A stretch of 64,000 bases of DNA from an uncultured Pseudomonadales bacterium. Lineage in GTDB: Bacteria > Pseudomonadota > Gammaproteobacteria > Pseudomonadales > Azotimanducaceae. Position numbers and translations under genes: made by a program. Positions 20,608-28,761 of the stretch are shown here, in pieces (position 1 is the first letter of the stretch; every line of letters begins with the position of its first letter). The DNA lies in the NCBI GenBank assembly GCA_958296025.1, contig OY282430.1, positions 2,480,001 to 2,544,000 on the forward strand, read 5' to 3'. The notes under the pieces are model-generated. The model saw nothing but the letters and a program-made list of their open reading frames with translations. It did no database searches and was not told the origin of the DNA.

Positions 20608-22427
20608 AACACCACCACCAACCCAGTGAACCGCACTGATGGGTATTGCCGCCCCAAGCGCTCGTCCGCCAGATAGCGCCGCAACTGCCCTTCCGCTTCT
20701 TGAACCACCGCCTGCACCTTGGCTTCACTGGCGCCTTCGCTGCGCTTGAGGTACTTCAGTTCGATCAGGTAGCCGTGGCGCAGTTCCGGGTATTGCGCGA
20801 TGAGGGGCTCCAGGCAGATGTCCGAAAAGCCCTTGTTGAGCTCCGGCTCCGTGCGGAGCAGGAAGTGCCGGGACACGCCCAGGTAGGCGGCGAGGAAACC
20901 TTGGATGACCTTTTCCCCGTCCAAATAGTCGCGGATGCCGGTTTGCTCGGCGACGGCGTTGCCCAGGAACTCGAAGACGGGCCGCCACTCGCCCTTGAAG
21001 GCCATGCGCCACAGCAAATCGGCGAGCGCAAGCAGGTCCACCGAAAGCACCCCAACGTCGTCGTAGGCGTCCCGCAGGTGGCCGTGCATCAGTTGTCTCA
21101 CCGTCTGGTTGGGAATGTGCAGCCGGGTCCTGCCAGCCACCGCCTCCCGGATGCTCAGCAGGCCGAAGTAGTGCAGCAGGGACAGGAAGTTGTCGCGCCG
21201 GTCCAGACGCTCCAAGGGGAAACTGGTTTGGATTTCGGCGTCCGCCTGCCCTTCCCCCACGACTTGCCGCAGCAGGTCGAAGTTGCCGTTCAGGCGCACC
21301 GCATCGGCGGCCTCTTGCATGTGAGGGGTGTCCGCTGGCGCATCCCGGCTGAAGGCTCTTTCCATGCGAGGGGCATCCCCTCGCGCTCCCCGGCTGAAGG
21401 CTCCCTGCCGACTGACGGTCAGGAGATGGCGCAGCTTGCCGTAGTCAATGCGCACGTTGTCGTCGATTAGTGTGTCCGGCATGGGCTTGTTCGGCATGAC
21501 CGCGTCCAGGAAGTAAAGCACCATGTCCGTGTTGTAAACGGTCTCCTCCGCGCTCTTGGCGAAGCGGTAGCCATCGTACCACTCGCGCATGACGTCCAGC
21601 GTGGTTTCCAAGTCTAGGTCTATCGCGCCAGCATCTCGGTAGGTCTGAAACAGGCTGCGCACCTCCGCCTCCGTGAAGCCGAGCACGGCGTTGAACTCCG
21701 GCCGCAGGCTGATGTTCTTGCCGATGTTGAAGCCGGTGGTCACGTCATCCAAGGTGACGGGCGACACGCCGGTGATGAACAGCCGCTCCAGGCCGCCGCC
21801 GCTGCGTCCCGCGCCGCCTTTTAGGGTGGCGAAGAAATTGCGGTAGAAGCCGCCGCCGTGGGTTAGGGCCCGGTACGCTTCAGTGCCGCTGTGCGCCAAT
21901 ATGGTGTTGGCGAAGTTGTCGTACTCGTCGATCAGCATATAGACGCGGATGCGGCGTTCGCCGGCGCACTGGAATAGCTCGTTGAGCTTGGCGTGAATCG
22001 AAGGGGCCGACAGGATGCGCCGAATGTCTTCATCAGGAAACAGGTCCTTATTGCGCTTCAACGCCCCTCGGAGTTCCATGTTGCAGTAATACTCGAACTC
22101 TTGCTCCAAGGTCTCCGGCACGTCATTGACCGCGGAGAAATCGAAGCGCAAAACAACATAGCTATGGCGCTTTTCAGTGGGGTTGCGGCCAATGTCGGTG
22201 CCGCCGAAGACCTGCTCGAACTCACCGGCCCAGTTGCGGTCGTAGTAGTTCTCCAGCAGGGACACCCAGCAGGACTTGCCGAAGCGCCGGGGGCGGATCA
22301 GGAAGGTGAAGCGCTCGTTCTCCAACGGGCGGATGAAGCGCGTCTTGTCCACATAGAGGCGGCCCTCCAGCCGGATGGCCCGGAAATCGGCCCAGCCGTA
22401 GGGAATGAGAGGGTACGGAGCGGACAC
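20571..22427 (-). CDS. AAA-ATPase-like / PD-(D/E)XK nuclease family protein
   Basis: The N-terminal domain corresponds to the AAA-ATPase-like family found with PDDEXK_9 nucleases: PYGWADFRAIRLEGRLYVDK, FLIRPRRFGKSCWVSLLENY (degenerate P-loop region), RVYMLIDEYDNFAN (Walker B type) and FITGVSPVTLDDVTTGFNI. The C-terminal region has YLIELKYLKRSEG, the (D/E)-x-K core of the nuclease fold. Cellular role unknown. The family expands strongly in some host-associated bacteria. The GTG at 22427 (VSAPYPLIPYG) matches the expected start; ATG 22505 would add 26 residues reaching the adjacent miniature element. A 45-bp repeat is inserted twice in frame near 21318-21407. Confidence 0.85.
   Translation of the reverse strand: MSAPYPLIPYGWADFRAIRLEGRLYVDKTRFIRPLENERFTFLIRPRRFGKSCWVSLLENYYDRNWAGEFEQVFGGTDIGRNPTEKRHSYVVLRFDFSAVNDVPETLEQEFEYYCNMELRGALKRNKDLFPDEDIRRILSAPSIHAKLNELFQCAGERRIRVYMLIDEYDNFANTILAHSGTEAYRALTHGGGFYRNFFATLKGGAGRSGGGLERLFITGVSPVTLDDVTTGFNIGKNISLRPEFNAVLGFTEAEVRSLFQTYRDAGAIDLDLETTLDVMREWYDGYRFAKSAEETVYNTDMVLYFLDAVMPNKPMPDTLIDDNVRIDYGKLRHLLTVSRQGAFSRGARGDAPRMERAFSRDAPADTPHMQEAADAVRLNGNFDLLRQVVGEGQADAEIQTSFPLERLDRRDNFLSLLHYFGLLSIREAVAGRTRLHIPNQTVRQLMHGHLRDAYDDVGVLSVDLLALADLLWRMAFKGEWRPVFEFLGNAVAEQTGIRDYLDGEKVIQGFLAAYLGVSRHFLLRTEPELNKGFSDICLEPLIAQYPELRHGYLIELKYLKRSEGASEAKVQAVVQEAEGQLRRYLADERLGRQYPSVRFTGLVVVFHGWEMVRRDVA
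21318..21407 (-). repeat. Two tandem 45-bp interspersed repeats inside the PDDEXK gene
   Basis: Units starting at 21318 and 21363 are 45 bases apart and share the pattern CATG(T/C)GAGGGG...CCCGGCTGAAGGCTC. The second unit contains a perfect hairpin, GCGAGGGG/CCCCTCGC. They add two related 15-residue segments, AFSRGARGDAPRMER and AFSRDAPADTPHMQE. A third, extragenic copy with the same core and hairpin is at about 63628-63668. The unit is therefore a dispersed short repeat that can insert into coding sequence without breaking the frame. Confidence 0.7.
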
Positions 22428-22520
22428 GGCGGTTCCACGACAGCCTTCAACGGCCTTGACTGTACCCGCTAAGGACCGCCCGCTCAAGGGCGGTGTTACT
22501 GACATTCAGCAACGAAAGCG

Positions 22521-22776
22521 TGTCAAACCAAAGTAGAAATGTCCCCTTTCCGGTTCCTTGGCGGCCGTCGCTGGATTCGCCGGGGGGGGGCGGCGGGGCC
22601 GTGAACGGAGGGAGCGGAGCGACCGGAGGTCACAGCCCCGCCGCCCGCCTCCAGGGATGGTCCGGGGCGGGCTTCCAGTTCGGGTGTGCGTCGGCACCGA
22701 GCGTACCGCGGCGGGGCCGTGACCTCCGCTTGGGAACGGAAAACGGGGGAGGGGACATTTTAACTTTGGTTTGACA
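22521..22776. mobile_element. 256-bp miniature inverted-repeat element
   Basis: The ends are inverted: TGTCAAACCAAAGTAGAAAT at 22521 and its near-complement ATTTTAACTTTGGTTTGACA ending at 22776; 26 bases match with two differences when the adjoining GTCCCC is included. Ends of the form TG...CA point to an insertion-sequence-derived element; the exact family cannot be named. The GC-rich interior contains no credible protein and carries a run of nine or more G. A target duplication is not evident. A second, right-truncated copy occupies about 62130-62278. It lies just upstream of the AAA/PDDEXK gene start. Confidence 0.75.
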
Positions 22777-23235
22777 CGGCAAGATCGGGACACGTCAGCT
22801 CCTTCCCACAGCACACCATGGCTCGTGAGTGGCTGGATGGGCGAATCAACGGCATGGTGCCCGTCGGTCTGCCTTAGCCAAGCCTGTCGGCTTTCGTCCG
22901 TCTCGTCAGCAATTCGCGTATTTTCGAGCGTCCTTCGTCGATCATGGCAGCGTGGCGGACGCACAGGGCGGTCCAAAGCTGATGGGGTCCGCCATGATTG
23001 GCCCAAATGGATGAATTTAGCTCCTTCGTCAGCCGAGGCTGTCGCCTGATCAACCTGAGGTCGCCCGTTTTTCAGCGGCGTCTCCCACCGGGTTCTACAG
23101 TTTCGCGCTGATTTCAATGTTGGGTGGACAGCCGCTCGCGCTAACCTTTGATCAGAATCGGCGAAGCGCAATTATGTCCTAAAAGGCATAATAAGTCATG
23201 GATATTAACTCATAAAAATTGTATAAATCATGTAA
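22777..23235. other. Intergenic stretch with no recognisable gene
   Basis: Between the miniature element and the promoter of the HTH gene, base composition falls steadily from GC-rich to strongly AT-rich after about 23160. Short open frames exist on both strands, but none shows codon-like composition, a ribosome binding site or a recognisable motif. The AT-rich part (about 23160-23235) may hold operator sites for the tandem-HTH regulator downstream. Confidence 0.4.
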
Positions 23236-23263
23236 TTGACACTTTATTATCAACAATTATTAT
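23236..23263 (+). promoter_or_regulatory. Sigma70-type promoter for the tandem-HTH gene
   Basis: A perfect -35 hexamer TTGACA at 23236-23241 and a -10 TATTAT at 23258-23263 are separated by 16 bases in an AT-rich island unlike the surrounding GC-rich sequence. The start codon at 23300 follows with an AGGAGA ribosome binding site at 23287-23292. It is the clearest sigma70 promoter in the window. Confidence 0.75.
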
Positions 23264-23299
23264 GTATTATGACGAACATCAACAGTAGGAGACGTTGCC

Positions 23300-24529
23300 A
23301 TGCAACCCATTGACCCCCAACGGCTACAGCAATTGCGCAACAGCAAGGGGCTGTCTCGACAAGCCCTTGCGCGTGCGGCCAAAGTGTCAGAACGGCAAAT
23401 TGCCCGCATTGAATCCTCGTCGGGTGGTGCAAAGCAGGTACATGGCAGCACGATGAACCGATTGGTTGACGCCTTAGGCGTGTCGGTCGCGGTTCTTGCT
23501 GGTGACGAACCACTGCCTGGCGCGGACGCCGGGGGTGTGCCGAAAGATGCCTTGGTCGATCCACAAAGGTTGAGAGCACTGCGCAAGAGAAAACGGATGT
23601 CCCGCAAGAAACTGGCGGAGCGATCCAGAGTGTCGGAGCGACAGATCGCCCGCATCGAGTCCTCAGCAACAAGAGTTCGTGGCACCACGCTTGAGCGTCT
23701 GGCCAAAGCGCTCGGCGAAGATATGGAGACGCTCGTTGGCGATGAACCTGTCAGCCCGAAACCGCCGGCAGCGCCGCCCACCCAGTGGGGATTCCGGGTT
23801 AGCCCGCAACTGAACCTCGCCTACGACTTGGTTAGCCACCGCTACGGCCCTAGCCGCAGGGAGCTCATTGAGCTGGCACCGCTCCTGTTCACACTCTTGG
23901 CCGAGGGCAGCCTTGCTTGGCGCAGGCAGTGCCTTGAGCAGCTGGGGGAGGCCATGGATCGCCTAAGTGATCTTGGCAAGAAAAGCCAACTGTACTTCGC
24001 CAACTTCCCGCATTCCTTGTTGGAAGAAGGGTGCGTAGCTGAAGAGTGGTCGATCGCAGCGACCGACCTTCGTGGTGACAAAGTCCGATCCGAAGGCATT
24101 GGCTTCGCCTTTTTTTCGGAAGACGACTTATATGCAGTCACCCCCTTCGCGGATTATCTCTGCAAGCTGGCGAACGATTTGGAAATTTCCGGCAAGGTCG
24201 ACTTTTTTCCGGAAACGACTTCGGATGTCGCGGTGGGAGAGTTCGATATGCTCTGGGGCACTGAGCCCTATCAGGTTTGCCGGGAGGAGTTGGAGCAAAT
24301 CGCCGGAGGGTCGGAGAGCGCTAGCTCAGCCTTGGCGCAAGGCGATGTTCGGCTATCCGACATTCCCAAGGAGTTGATGCCACGCGATGCCAAAGATAAG
24401 CGAGTGGCTTGGCTCGAAGAAAGGGAGGCCGAAGGAACGAAGCGCAGAATTAAGGAAATTATAGATGCGTTCTCTACGCCCACGCCAACGGACACCGGGA
24501 CTCAAGAGGGGGACGACCGCCATGATTAG
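23300..24529 (+). CDS. Transcriptional regulator with two tandem XRE helix-turn-helix domains
   Basis: Two XRE-type HTH domains stand in tandem: residues about 7-62 (LQQLRNSKGLSRQALARAAK, VSERQIARIE) and about 88-142 (LRALRKRKRMSRKKLAERSR, VSERQIARIE). The helices share the identical VSERQIARIES segment, implying internal duplication. Residues 165-400 form a domain I do not recognise (GPSRRELIELAPLLFTLLAE, FPHSLLEEGCVAEEWSIAAT), possibly a ligand-sensing or toxin-interacting part. ATG 23300 follows AGGAGA. The gene overlaps the next by 8 bp. The AT-rich promoter and lower GC than the neighbours suggest recent acquisition. A role as autoregulator of a toxin-antitoxin or phage-related module is possible but unproven. 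Confidence 0.75.
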   Translation: MQPIDPQRLQQLRNSKGLSRQALARAAKVSERQIARIESSSGGAKQVHGSTMNRLVDALGVSVAVLAGDEPLPGADAGGVPKDALVDPQRLRALRKRKRMSRKKLAERSRVSERQIARIESSATRVRGTTLERLAKALGEDMETLVGDEPVSPKPPAAPPTQWGFRVSPQLNLAYDLVSHRYGPSRRELIELAPLLFTLLAEGSLAWRRQCLEQLGEAMDRLSDLGKKSQLYFANFPHSLLEEGCVAEEWSIAATDLRGDKVRSEGIGFAFFSEDDLYAVTPFADYLCKLANDLEISGKVDFFPETTSDVAVGEFDMLWGTEPYQVCREELEQIAGGSESASSALAQGDVRLSDIPKELMPRDAKDKRVAWLEEREAEGTKRRIKEIIDAFSTPTPTDTGTQEGDDRHD

Positions 24530-24746
24530 GGTCACCGACCACGCAGTGTTGCGCTATCTGCAAAGGGTGGACGGCGTGGATGTGGAGGGTGTTCGCCAGC
24601 GCATCGCCGAGTCACTAGACAAGTCTTGGACCAACGACTTGGTTGACTTTGCAGGCAACACGCCCTTCAAAATCAAGGCCCCCGACCTGACCTGCTGCGT
24701 CTGGGACGGCAGAGTGACTACCTGCTACCCGAAGCAAGGGCGGTAA
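24522..24746 (+). CDS. Small conserved-type protein downstream of the HTH regulator
   Basis: A 74-residue protein beginning MIRVTDHAVLRYLQRVDGVD and ending in a short Cys-containing strand (LTCCVWDGRVTTCYP). The opening HAVLRYLQR pattern resembles the His/Arg start of small RNase-like or DUF4258-type proteins seen near phage repressors, but the match is too short for a firm family. ATG 24522 lies inside the last codons of the HTH gene (8-bp overlap), so both are translated from one transcript. The arrangement regulator-then-small protein is like that of toxin-antitoxin pairs. Function unknown. Confidence 0.6.
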   Translation: MIRVTDHAVLRYLQRVDGVDVEGVRQRIAESLDKSWTNDLVDFAGNTPFKIKAPDLTCCVWDGRVTTCYPKQGR

Positions 24747-24906
24747 CCCTGCAGGGGGTTGCCAGCTAGCGCAAGCCACCACTTGGCGGCAATACTCGAC
24801 CTCAGCCTAGCAGTTAGGGTCACTAGCTTGCGGGCCGGATACCGATATGCGAAAGAATGTTTTCCTTCCAAAGGTGCCAGGTGCAGCCCTCCGTTGTCCG
24901 CCAAGG

Positions 24907-26595
24907 TCAGGCCGGCGCTGGATTCCGAGCTGACGCCTTGCGCAGCAACCGCCAATGCTCGTTTTCCGCCACTGGCAGGTAGGCTTTCGCCAAATAGTCG
25001 CCATAGACATCGAGCAGGAAGTCCCGTGTTTCTCGAACCTGCCAATAAGTTGGCACCATGATGTAGGTGGCACCGGCGAACAGCTGCCCTCCCTGCATGG
25101 CCGTCTCCCTGTTGATGTGCCGGCCGACATGCAGGCACCAGGGCTCGCCCAATGCCGGCGGCAGGTTCAGCAGCGCCGGAAAGGGATTGGAAAAATCCAA
25201 GGCCATCATGGTTTCGTCCTTGACGTCCTGCTCCCGCAGCAGGGCGACGCCGCTTTGCAGTGTTCGGACGTACTCGCCCTCTCGGCTTGCGCTGATGTAA
25301 ACGCCCTCCATGCGCGGCAAGTGGATGGGAGCGATGTCCGTAAACTGGGAATGGCCGGCCACGCCGCCCAAGAAGAACGCCGTTGCGATGCACTGCCTGA
25401 CAAGGTGCGGCAGCAGGAAAACCGCCAAGGCCGCGGTGACCATGCGGCGGGAACGGCGCAATGGGGCCTCATCCCCCTTGCCGGAAGTTTGGCAAAGGGC
25501 AAGGAGATGGGCGAACAGCGCAACCAGCGAAAAAACGTAAGTCTGGGGCGTGTTCTGGCTGAGCAGCGGAATGCTGGCGCCGACCACATAGAAGGCGAAC
25601 AAGAGATCGACCGCCTTAAGTTGCTTGCGCGGCGCCATGCACAGATACGCCACCGCCACCAGCGCGTATTCGACCGAGTTGAAAAGGACTTTTTGCACAA
25701 GCAGATGTTGTCGTACCGGCCCGGTAATCTCGATTGCGGTGCGAACGTCCGCCAAGTAGTGCGTCACCCATCCGGTAGTGAATTGAATGGCTAGCAGGAG
25801 CGGCAGAAAGAGGGCGATGCCGATGACGCCGGTGCGCAAGAAGCGTTTCAGCAGGATGCCGAAGAAGACCACGAAGACAAAACCCACCAAAAAGTAGGAG
25901 GTCTTCATAAAGAAAAGGAACGACAGCAGGAAGGCGACGGCGCTTGGTTCCAGCCAATTCGCCATGCGGCCATGCCGCGCCGGAGGAATGGCGAATAGGA
26001 AGAGCACGGCGAGCATGGCCCAACACCAGCGGTTGTAGAACATCGCCTGGGAGACCAAGCCGCCACCGTCGCCGGGGTTCAGCGGCACGACGATCAGCCC
26101 GAAGACGGCCACGAGGATCAGGACGCTGACAGACCGCGCAACGCGGTTGGCGAGGGCGACCACAGCGGCCGGCAACGCAGCCAGCAACACCAAGACGCTG
26201 GAGGCTTCCATTGCCCCACCGAATTGGCCGACCAGCCGATATCCGACATAAGGCAGAGCGTAGCCCAGCAGACCAAGGGGCGAGTAGAAGTCCCGGGACG
26301 GCAACTGTCCCCGATCGATTCGATGAATGCCACCAAGATAAACAAAGAGGTCATGCGTGTAGCTGGCCGACAGAGTGGCGGCGGGAAGAACGAATAGGGC
26401 GACGGCAAGCAATAGCAATGCACCCGCCACTGTCCATAGGAGCAAGCTTGGGCCATGCATCCACCTACCCACAGCTTGCCCCCGAAGGGATGCAAGCCTT
26501 ACCGTCCATAGGAGCAAGCTCGGGCCATGCATCCACCCCGCCTTTACTCGGCCATCCGGCGCCATCCATCCATCCCCACGATGCGCTTCAGTCAT
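24907..26595 (-). CDS. Multi-pass membrane protein, probable glycosyltransferase
   Basis: About 562 residues with roughly ten membrane helices. The first periplasmic loop reads SYTHDLFVYLGGIHRIDRGQLPSRDFYSPLG, which resembles the Asp-containing loop and G-x-x-P-x-x-D/Y patterns of lipid-sugar-dependent membrane glycosyltransferases. The C-terminal 170 residues are soluble (ISASREGEYVRTLQSGVALL). The ATG at 26595 overlaps the stop of the upstream phosphoglycerol transferase (ATGA), favouring this start. The N-terminus then contains a duplicated WMHGPSLLLWTV, so Met at 26532 or 26460 are alternatives. Acceptor and sugar unknown. 24747-24906 downstream holds nothing I recognise. Confidence 0.6.
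   Translation of the reverse strand: MTEAHRGDGWMAPDGRVKAGWMHGPSLLLWTVRLASLRGQAVGRWMHGPSLLLWTVAGALLLLAVALFVLPAATLSASYTHDLFVYLGGIHRIDRGQLPSRDFYSPLGLLGYALPYVGYRLVGQFGGAMEASSVLVLLAALPAAVVALANRVARSVSVLILVAVFGLIVVPLNPGDGGGLVSQAMFYNRWCWAMLAVLFLFAIPPARHGRMANWLEPSAVAFLLSFLFFMKTSYFLVGFVFVVFFGILLKRFLRTGVIGIALFLPLLLAIQFTTGWVTHYLADVRTAIEITGPVRQHLLVQKVLFNSVEYALVAVAYLCMAPRKQLKAVDLLFAFYVVGASIPLLSQNTPQTYVFSLVALFAHLLALCQTSGKGDEAPLRRSRRMVTAALAVFLLPHLVRQCIATAFFLGGVAGHSQFTDIAPIHLPRMEGVYISASREGEYVRTLQSGVALLREQDVKDETMMALDFSNPFPALLNLPPALGEPWCLHVGRHINRETAMQGGQLFAGATYIMVPTYWQVRETRDFLLDVYGDYLAKAYLPVAENEHWRLLRKASARNPAPA
26430..26539 (-). repeat. Direct repeat of about 36 bp, offset 72, in the 5' end of a membrane gene
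   Basis: Two copies of a segment containing GTCCATAGGAGCAAGC are present, starting at 26432 and 26504, with one difference over about 34 bases. They encode WMHGPSLLLWTV twice in the same frame. Each copy carries a potential ATG start just before the first membrane helix, so either could serve as the true start. The sequence between the copies is not duplicated. Confidence 0.7.
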
Positions 26596-28640
26596 TTCGC
26601 GGCACCCGGCCACGCCACCGTCCGACGGGCGTGAAGAGGGGCAAGGACGAAGTTCTCCGCGCCGAATTCGCCGACAAAGAACGAGGTCTCCGCCGGTTCC
26701 CCGTCCAGAGCCTCAAGGTTGAATGCTCGATTGGTCGAAACGCCGACAATCCGGCGGCCAACCGCCCAACGGGTGAACGCCGCCGCGGCCCCGTTGCTTG
26801 GCACGGAAGCGGGCGCTTGGTCGGGAAAGGCGCGGACGCTGGCCACCTCCCCTTCGGCGTCGATTTCCAGGGCGAAAATGGCGTCGCGCAAGGATAGGCC
26901 CTTGCCGGTGGCCAGAACCCTGTGGCCATCCACCTCCATCAAGGGGCCTTGCGGAGCAAAGGCCACCGCGTCGCCGGGCCGCAGGCGCACGCCCGCCAGA
27001 CCCTGCACCACTCGTAAGGACAGGGGGCTTGCCAGACTGAACCAAGGGCTGTCGTGGCGCAGCAGGCTGGCGCCCAAATTATGCTCCGTCCAAGCATCCA
27101 GCCCCAGCAAGTCCATTAGGGTCGGCATCAGGTCGAAGTGGGTGCCGGGACGGTCGATGACCCCCGGCGCTACGTTCGGCCCCCAAACCGTGAAGCGCAG
27201 GCGGCGTTCATCGGCATGAGGCGCCAGCTTCTCCATCACTTCCGATTCCACGCCACCAGGGCCTACCAAATGATCCGAGAACAGCGCGACGATCGTATTC
27301 GGGTGCCGTATGCGGACATCCTCGATAAATTCCGAGATGACTCTATCGGCGCAACGCACCGCCGCAATCAAGCCCTGGGAAGAACCGCAGCGCACCGACG
27401 GAAATCCAGTTGGGCCATGCGTGTCCATGGTCGTCAGAACCAGCACGAATGGCCTAGGCTGCGCTGCCAAGTCCTCGAGCTTGTTTCTGGCCAATACAAA
27501 CAGCGCGTCATCCTCAAGCAACCAGTTGTCATGCTCGCCGCGTTTTCCCCATTTTCTCATCGCCAACGGCCCTGCTTTTGCCATCAAAGCGTCGAAACCA
27601 AGACGCTCGCCAAAACCGTGCGCGGCGTGAAAATCGCCGATTCCTGCAAAATCCAGGGAGGTTCCGGCCATCAGAACGGGATGATAGCCGTGCCTCAGGA
27701 GGACATCGCCCATGCATGTGGTGTTCTCCAATCGGGCATCTAGGGCGAAAGGCCGCAGCATGGAATGTCGCTGATCATCGGCACCCATCGGACGCCCGCA
27801 TTGAGCTGCAACAAGCGCCCCTGTCGTCCACGAGGTGTACGAAACTTGATGCATGTCTGTAAATTGCAGTCCTTGCGTGGATAAGCCGCTTAGATGCTCC
27901 GTTAAATCTTCGCCAAAGATTTCGGGACGGGCGTAAGAAGCCTCCAAGGACTCCGCAAATATTAGAACTAAGCCATAGGGTTCCCTTGCTGCATTGGTGT
28001 TCGCCGGCAGAGACACTCGGGCCACCTTGTCGGGCTTCGGCACCCACAACGCGGATTGCGCATCCAACGCATTACTGGCAATGTGCCATCCAAAAGACCA
28101 AACCGGTCCGTTCAGAAGAACGCCCCCCACTGTCACAACGCCAATGATCCCGCCTCTGCGCAGGCTGCGCCGCCCAATGAGCATCGGCAGAGCTGCCGTC
28201 AGCAGCAAATAGGCGAGGAAAACAAGCAGGAGCGGGCGCAAGGCGACACTGGCGATCGCTAGGGTATCCATGTTGGCGTGGGCAAAGAATTCTATATTGA
28301 AGCCCACCCCTTGGATCATGTAGGAAACCGCCAGCAGGGCATTGGCGCAAGCGACGGACAGGTTTAGGGCGATAGCCATCAAGCGACGCACTGCCCCGCC
28401 GGCTTCGCAAAGCCAGATTACGGCAGTGGCAATGAGAACTGCGGAAACAAACCACAATGCTTGCCGGCTTCCCGCACTCCATGCGAATGCCGCCGGCATT
28501 AGGTGAAGGCAGAAAAACAAAACACGGACCGACAACCCACGGATGCTACGCGCACTGGGCTGGTTCAGGCCCTTCCATTTTCGGCCTTGGCTCTTTTGAA
28601 TTTGCGGCCGGTTAAAGAGCTTGGACACCGTTTTTGGCAT
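26592..28640 (-). CDS. OpgB/LTA-synthase-type phosphoglycerol transferase (sulfatase fold), copy 1
   Basis: A membrane-anchored alkaline-phosphatase-superfamily enzyme: about five N-terminal helices, then a periplasmic domain from residue about 220. VLIFAESLEASY provides the first metal ligand region. YTSWTTGALVAAQCGRPMG resembles the active-site Thr segment of OpgB (GWTIAGMVASQCGIP). MDTHGPTGFPS and LFSDHLVGPG give the HGP and SDH metal motifs. Such enzymes transfer phosphoglycerol to periplasmic glucans or other envelope polymers. The last third is almost identical to the paralogue at 31066-33105. ATG 28640 is preferred; a start at 28829 would overlap the upstream gene. Sulfatase activity is not implied. 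Confidence 0.8.
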   Translation of the reverse strand: MPKTVSKLFNRPQIQKSQGRKWKGLNQPSARSIRGLSVRVLFFCLHLMPAAFAWSAGSRQALWFVSAVLIATAVIWLCEAGGAVRRLMAIALNLSVACANALLAVSYMIQGVGFNIEFFAHANMDTLAIASVALRPLLLVFLAYLLLTAALPMLIGRRSLRRGGIIGVVTVGGVLLNGPVWSFGWHIASNALDAQSALWVPKPDKVARVSLPANTNAAREPYGLVLIFAESLEASYARPEIFGEDLTEHLSGLSTQGLQFTDMHQVSYTSWTTGALVAAQCGRPMGADDQRHSMLRPFALDARLENTTCMGDVLLRHGYHPVLMAGTSLDFAGIGDFHAAHGFGERLGFDALMAKAGPLAMRKWGKRGEHDNWLLEDDALFVLARNKLEDLAAQPRPFVLVLTTMDTHGPTGFPSVRCGSSQGLIAAVRCADRVISEFIEDVRIRHPNTIVALFSDHLVGPGGVESEVMEKLAPHADERRLRFTVWGPNVAPGVIDRPGTHFDLMPTLMDLLGLDAWTEHNLGASLLRHDSPWFSLASPLSLRVVQGLAGVRLRPGDAVAFAPQGPLMEVDGHRVLATGKGLSLRDAIFALEIDAEGEVASVRAFPDQAPASVPSNGAAAAFTRWAVGRRIVGVSTNRAFNLEALDGEPAETSFFVGEFGAENFVLAPLHARRTVAWPGAAK

Positions 28641-28761
28641 TATGCGATGATCCAAAAAAATAGCATGAACAGAGGTGCTCCAAGCCCGTGGCGCACCATA
28701 GCACGGTCTTTTCGCCGGCGCTGGAGCTCGGGCCGAGATGCAGCCACGCCAACGCCACGCC

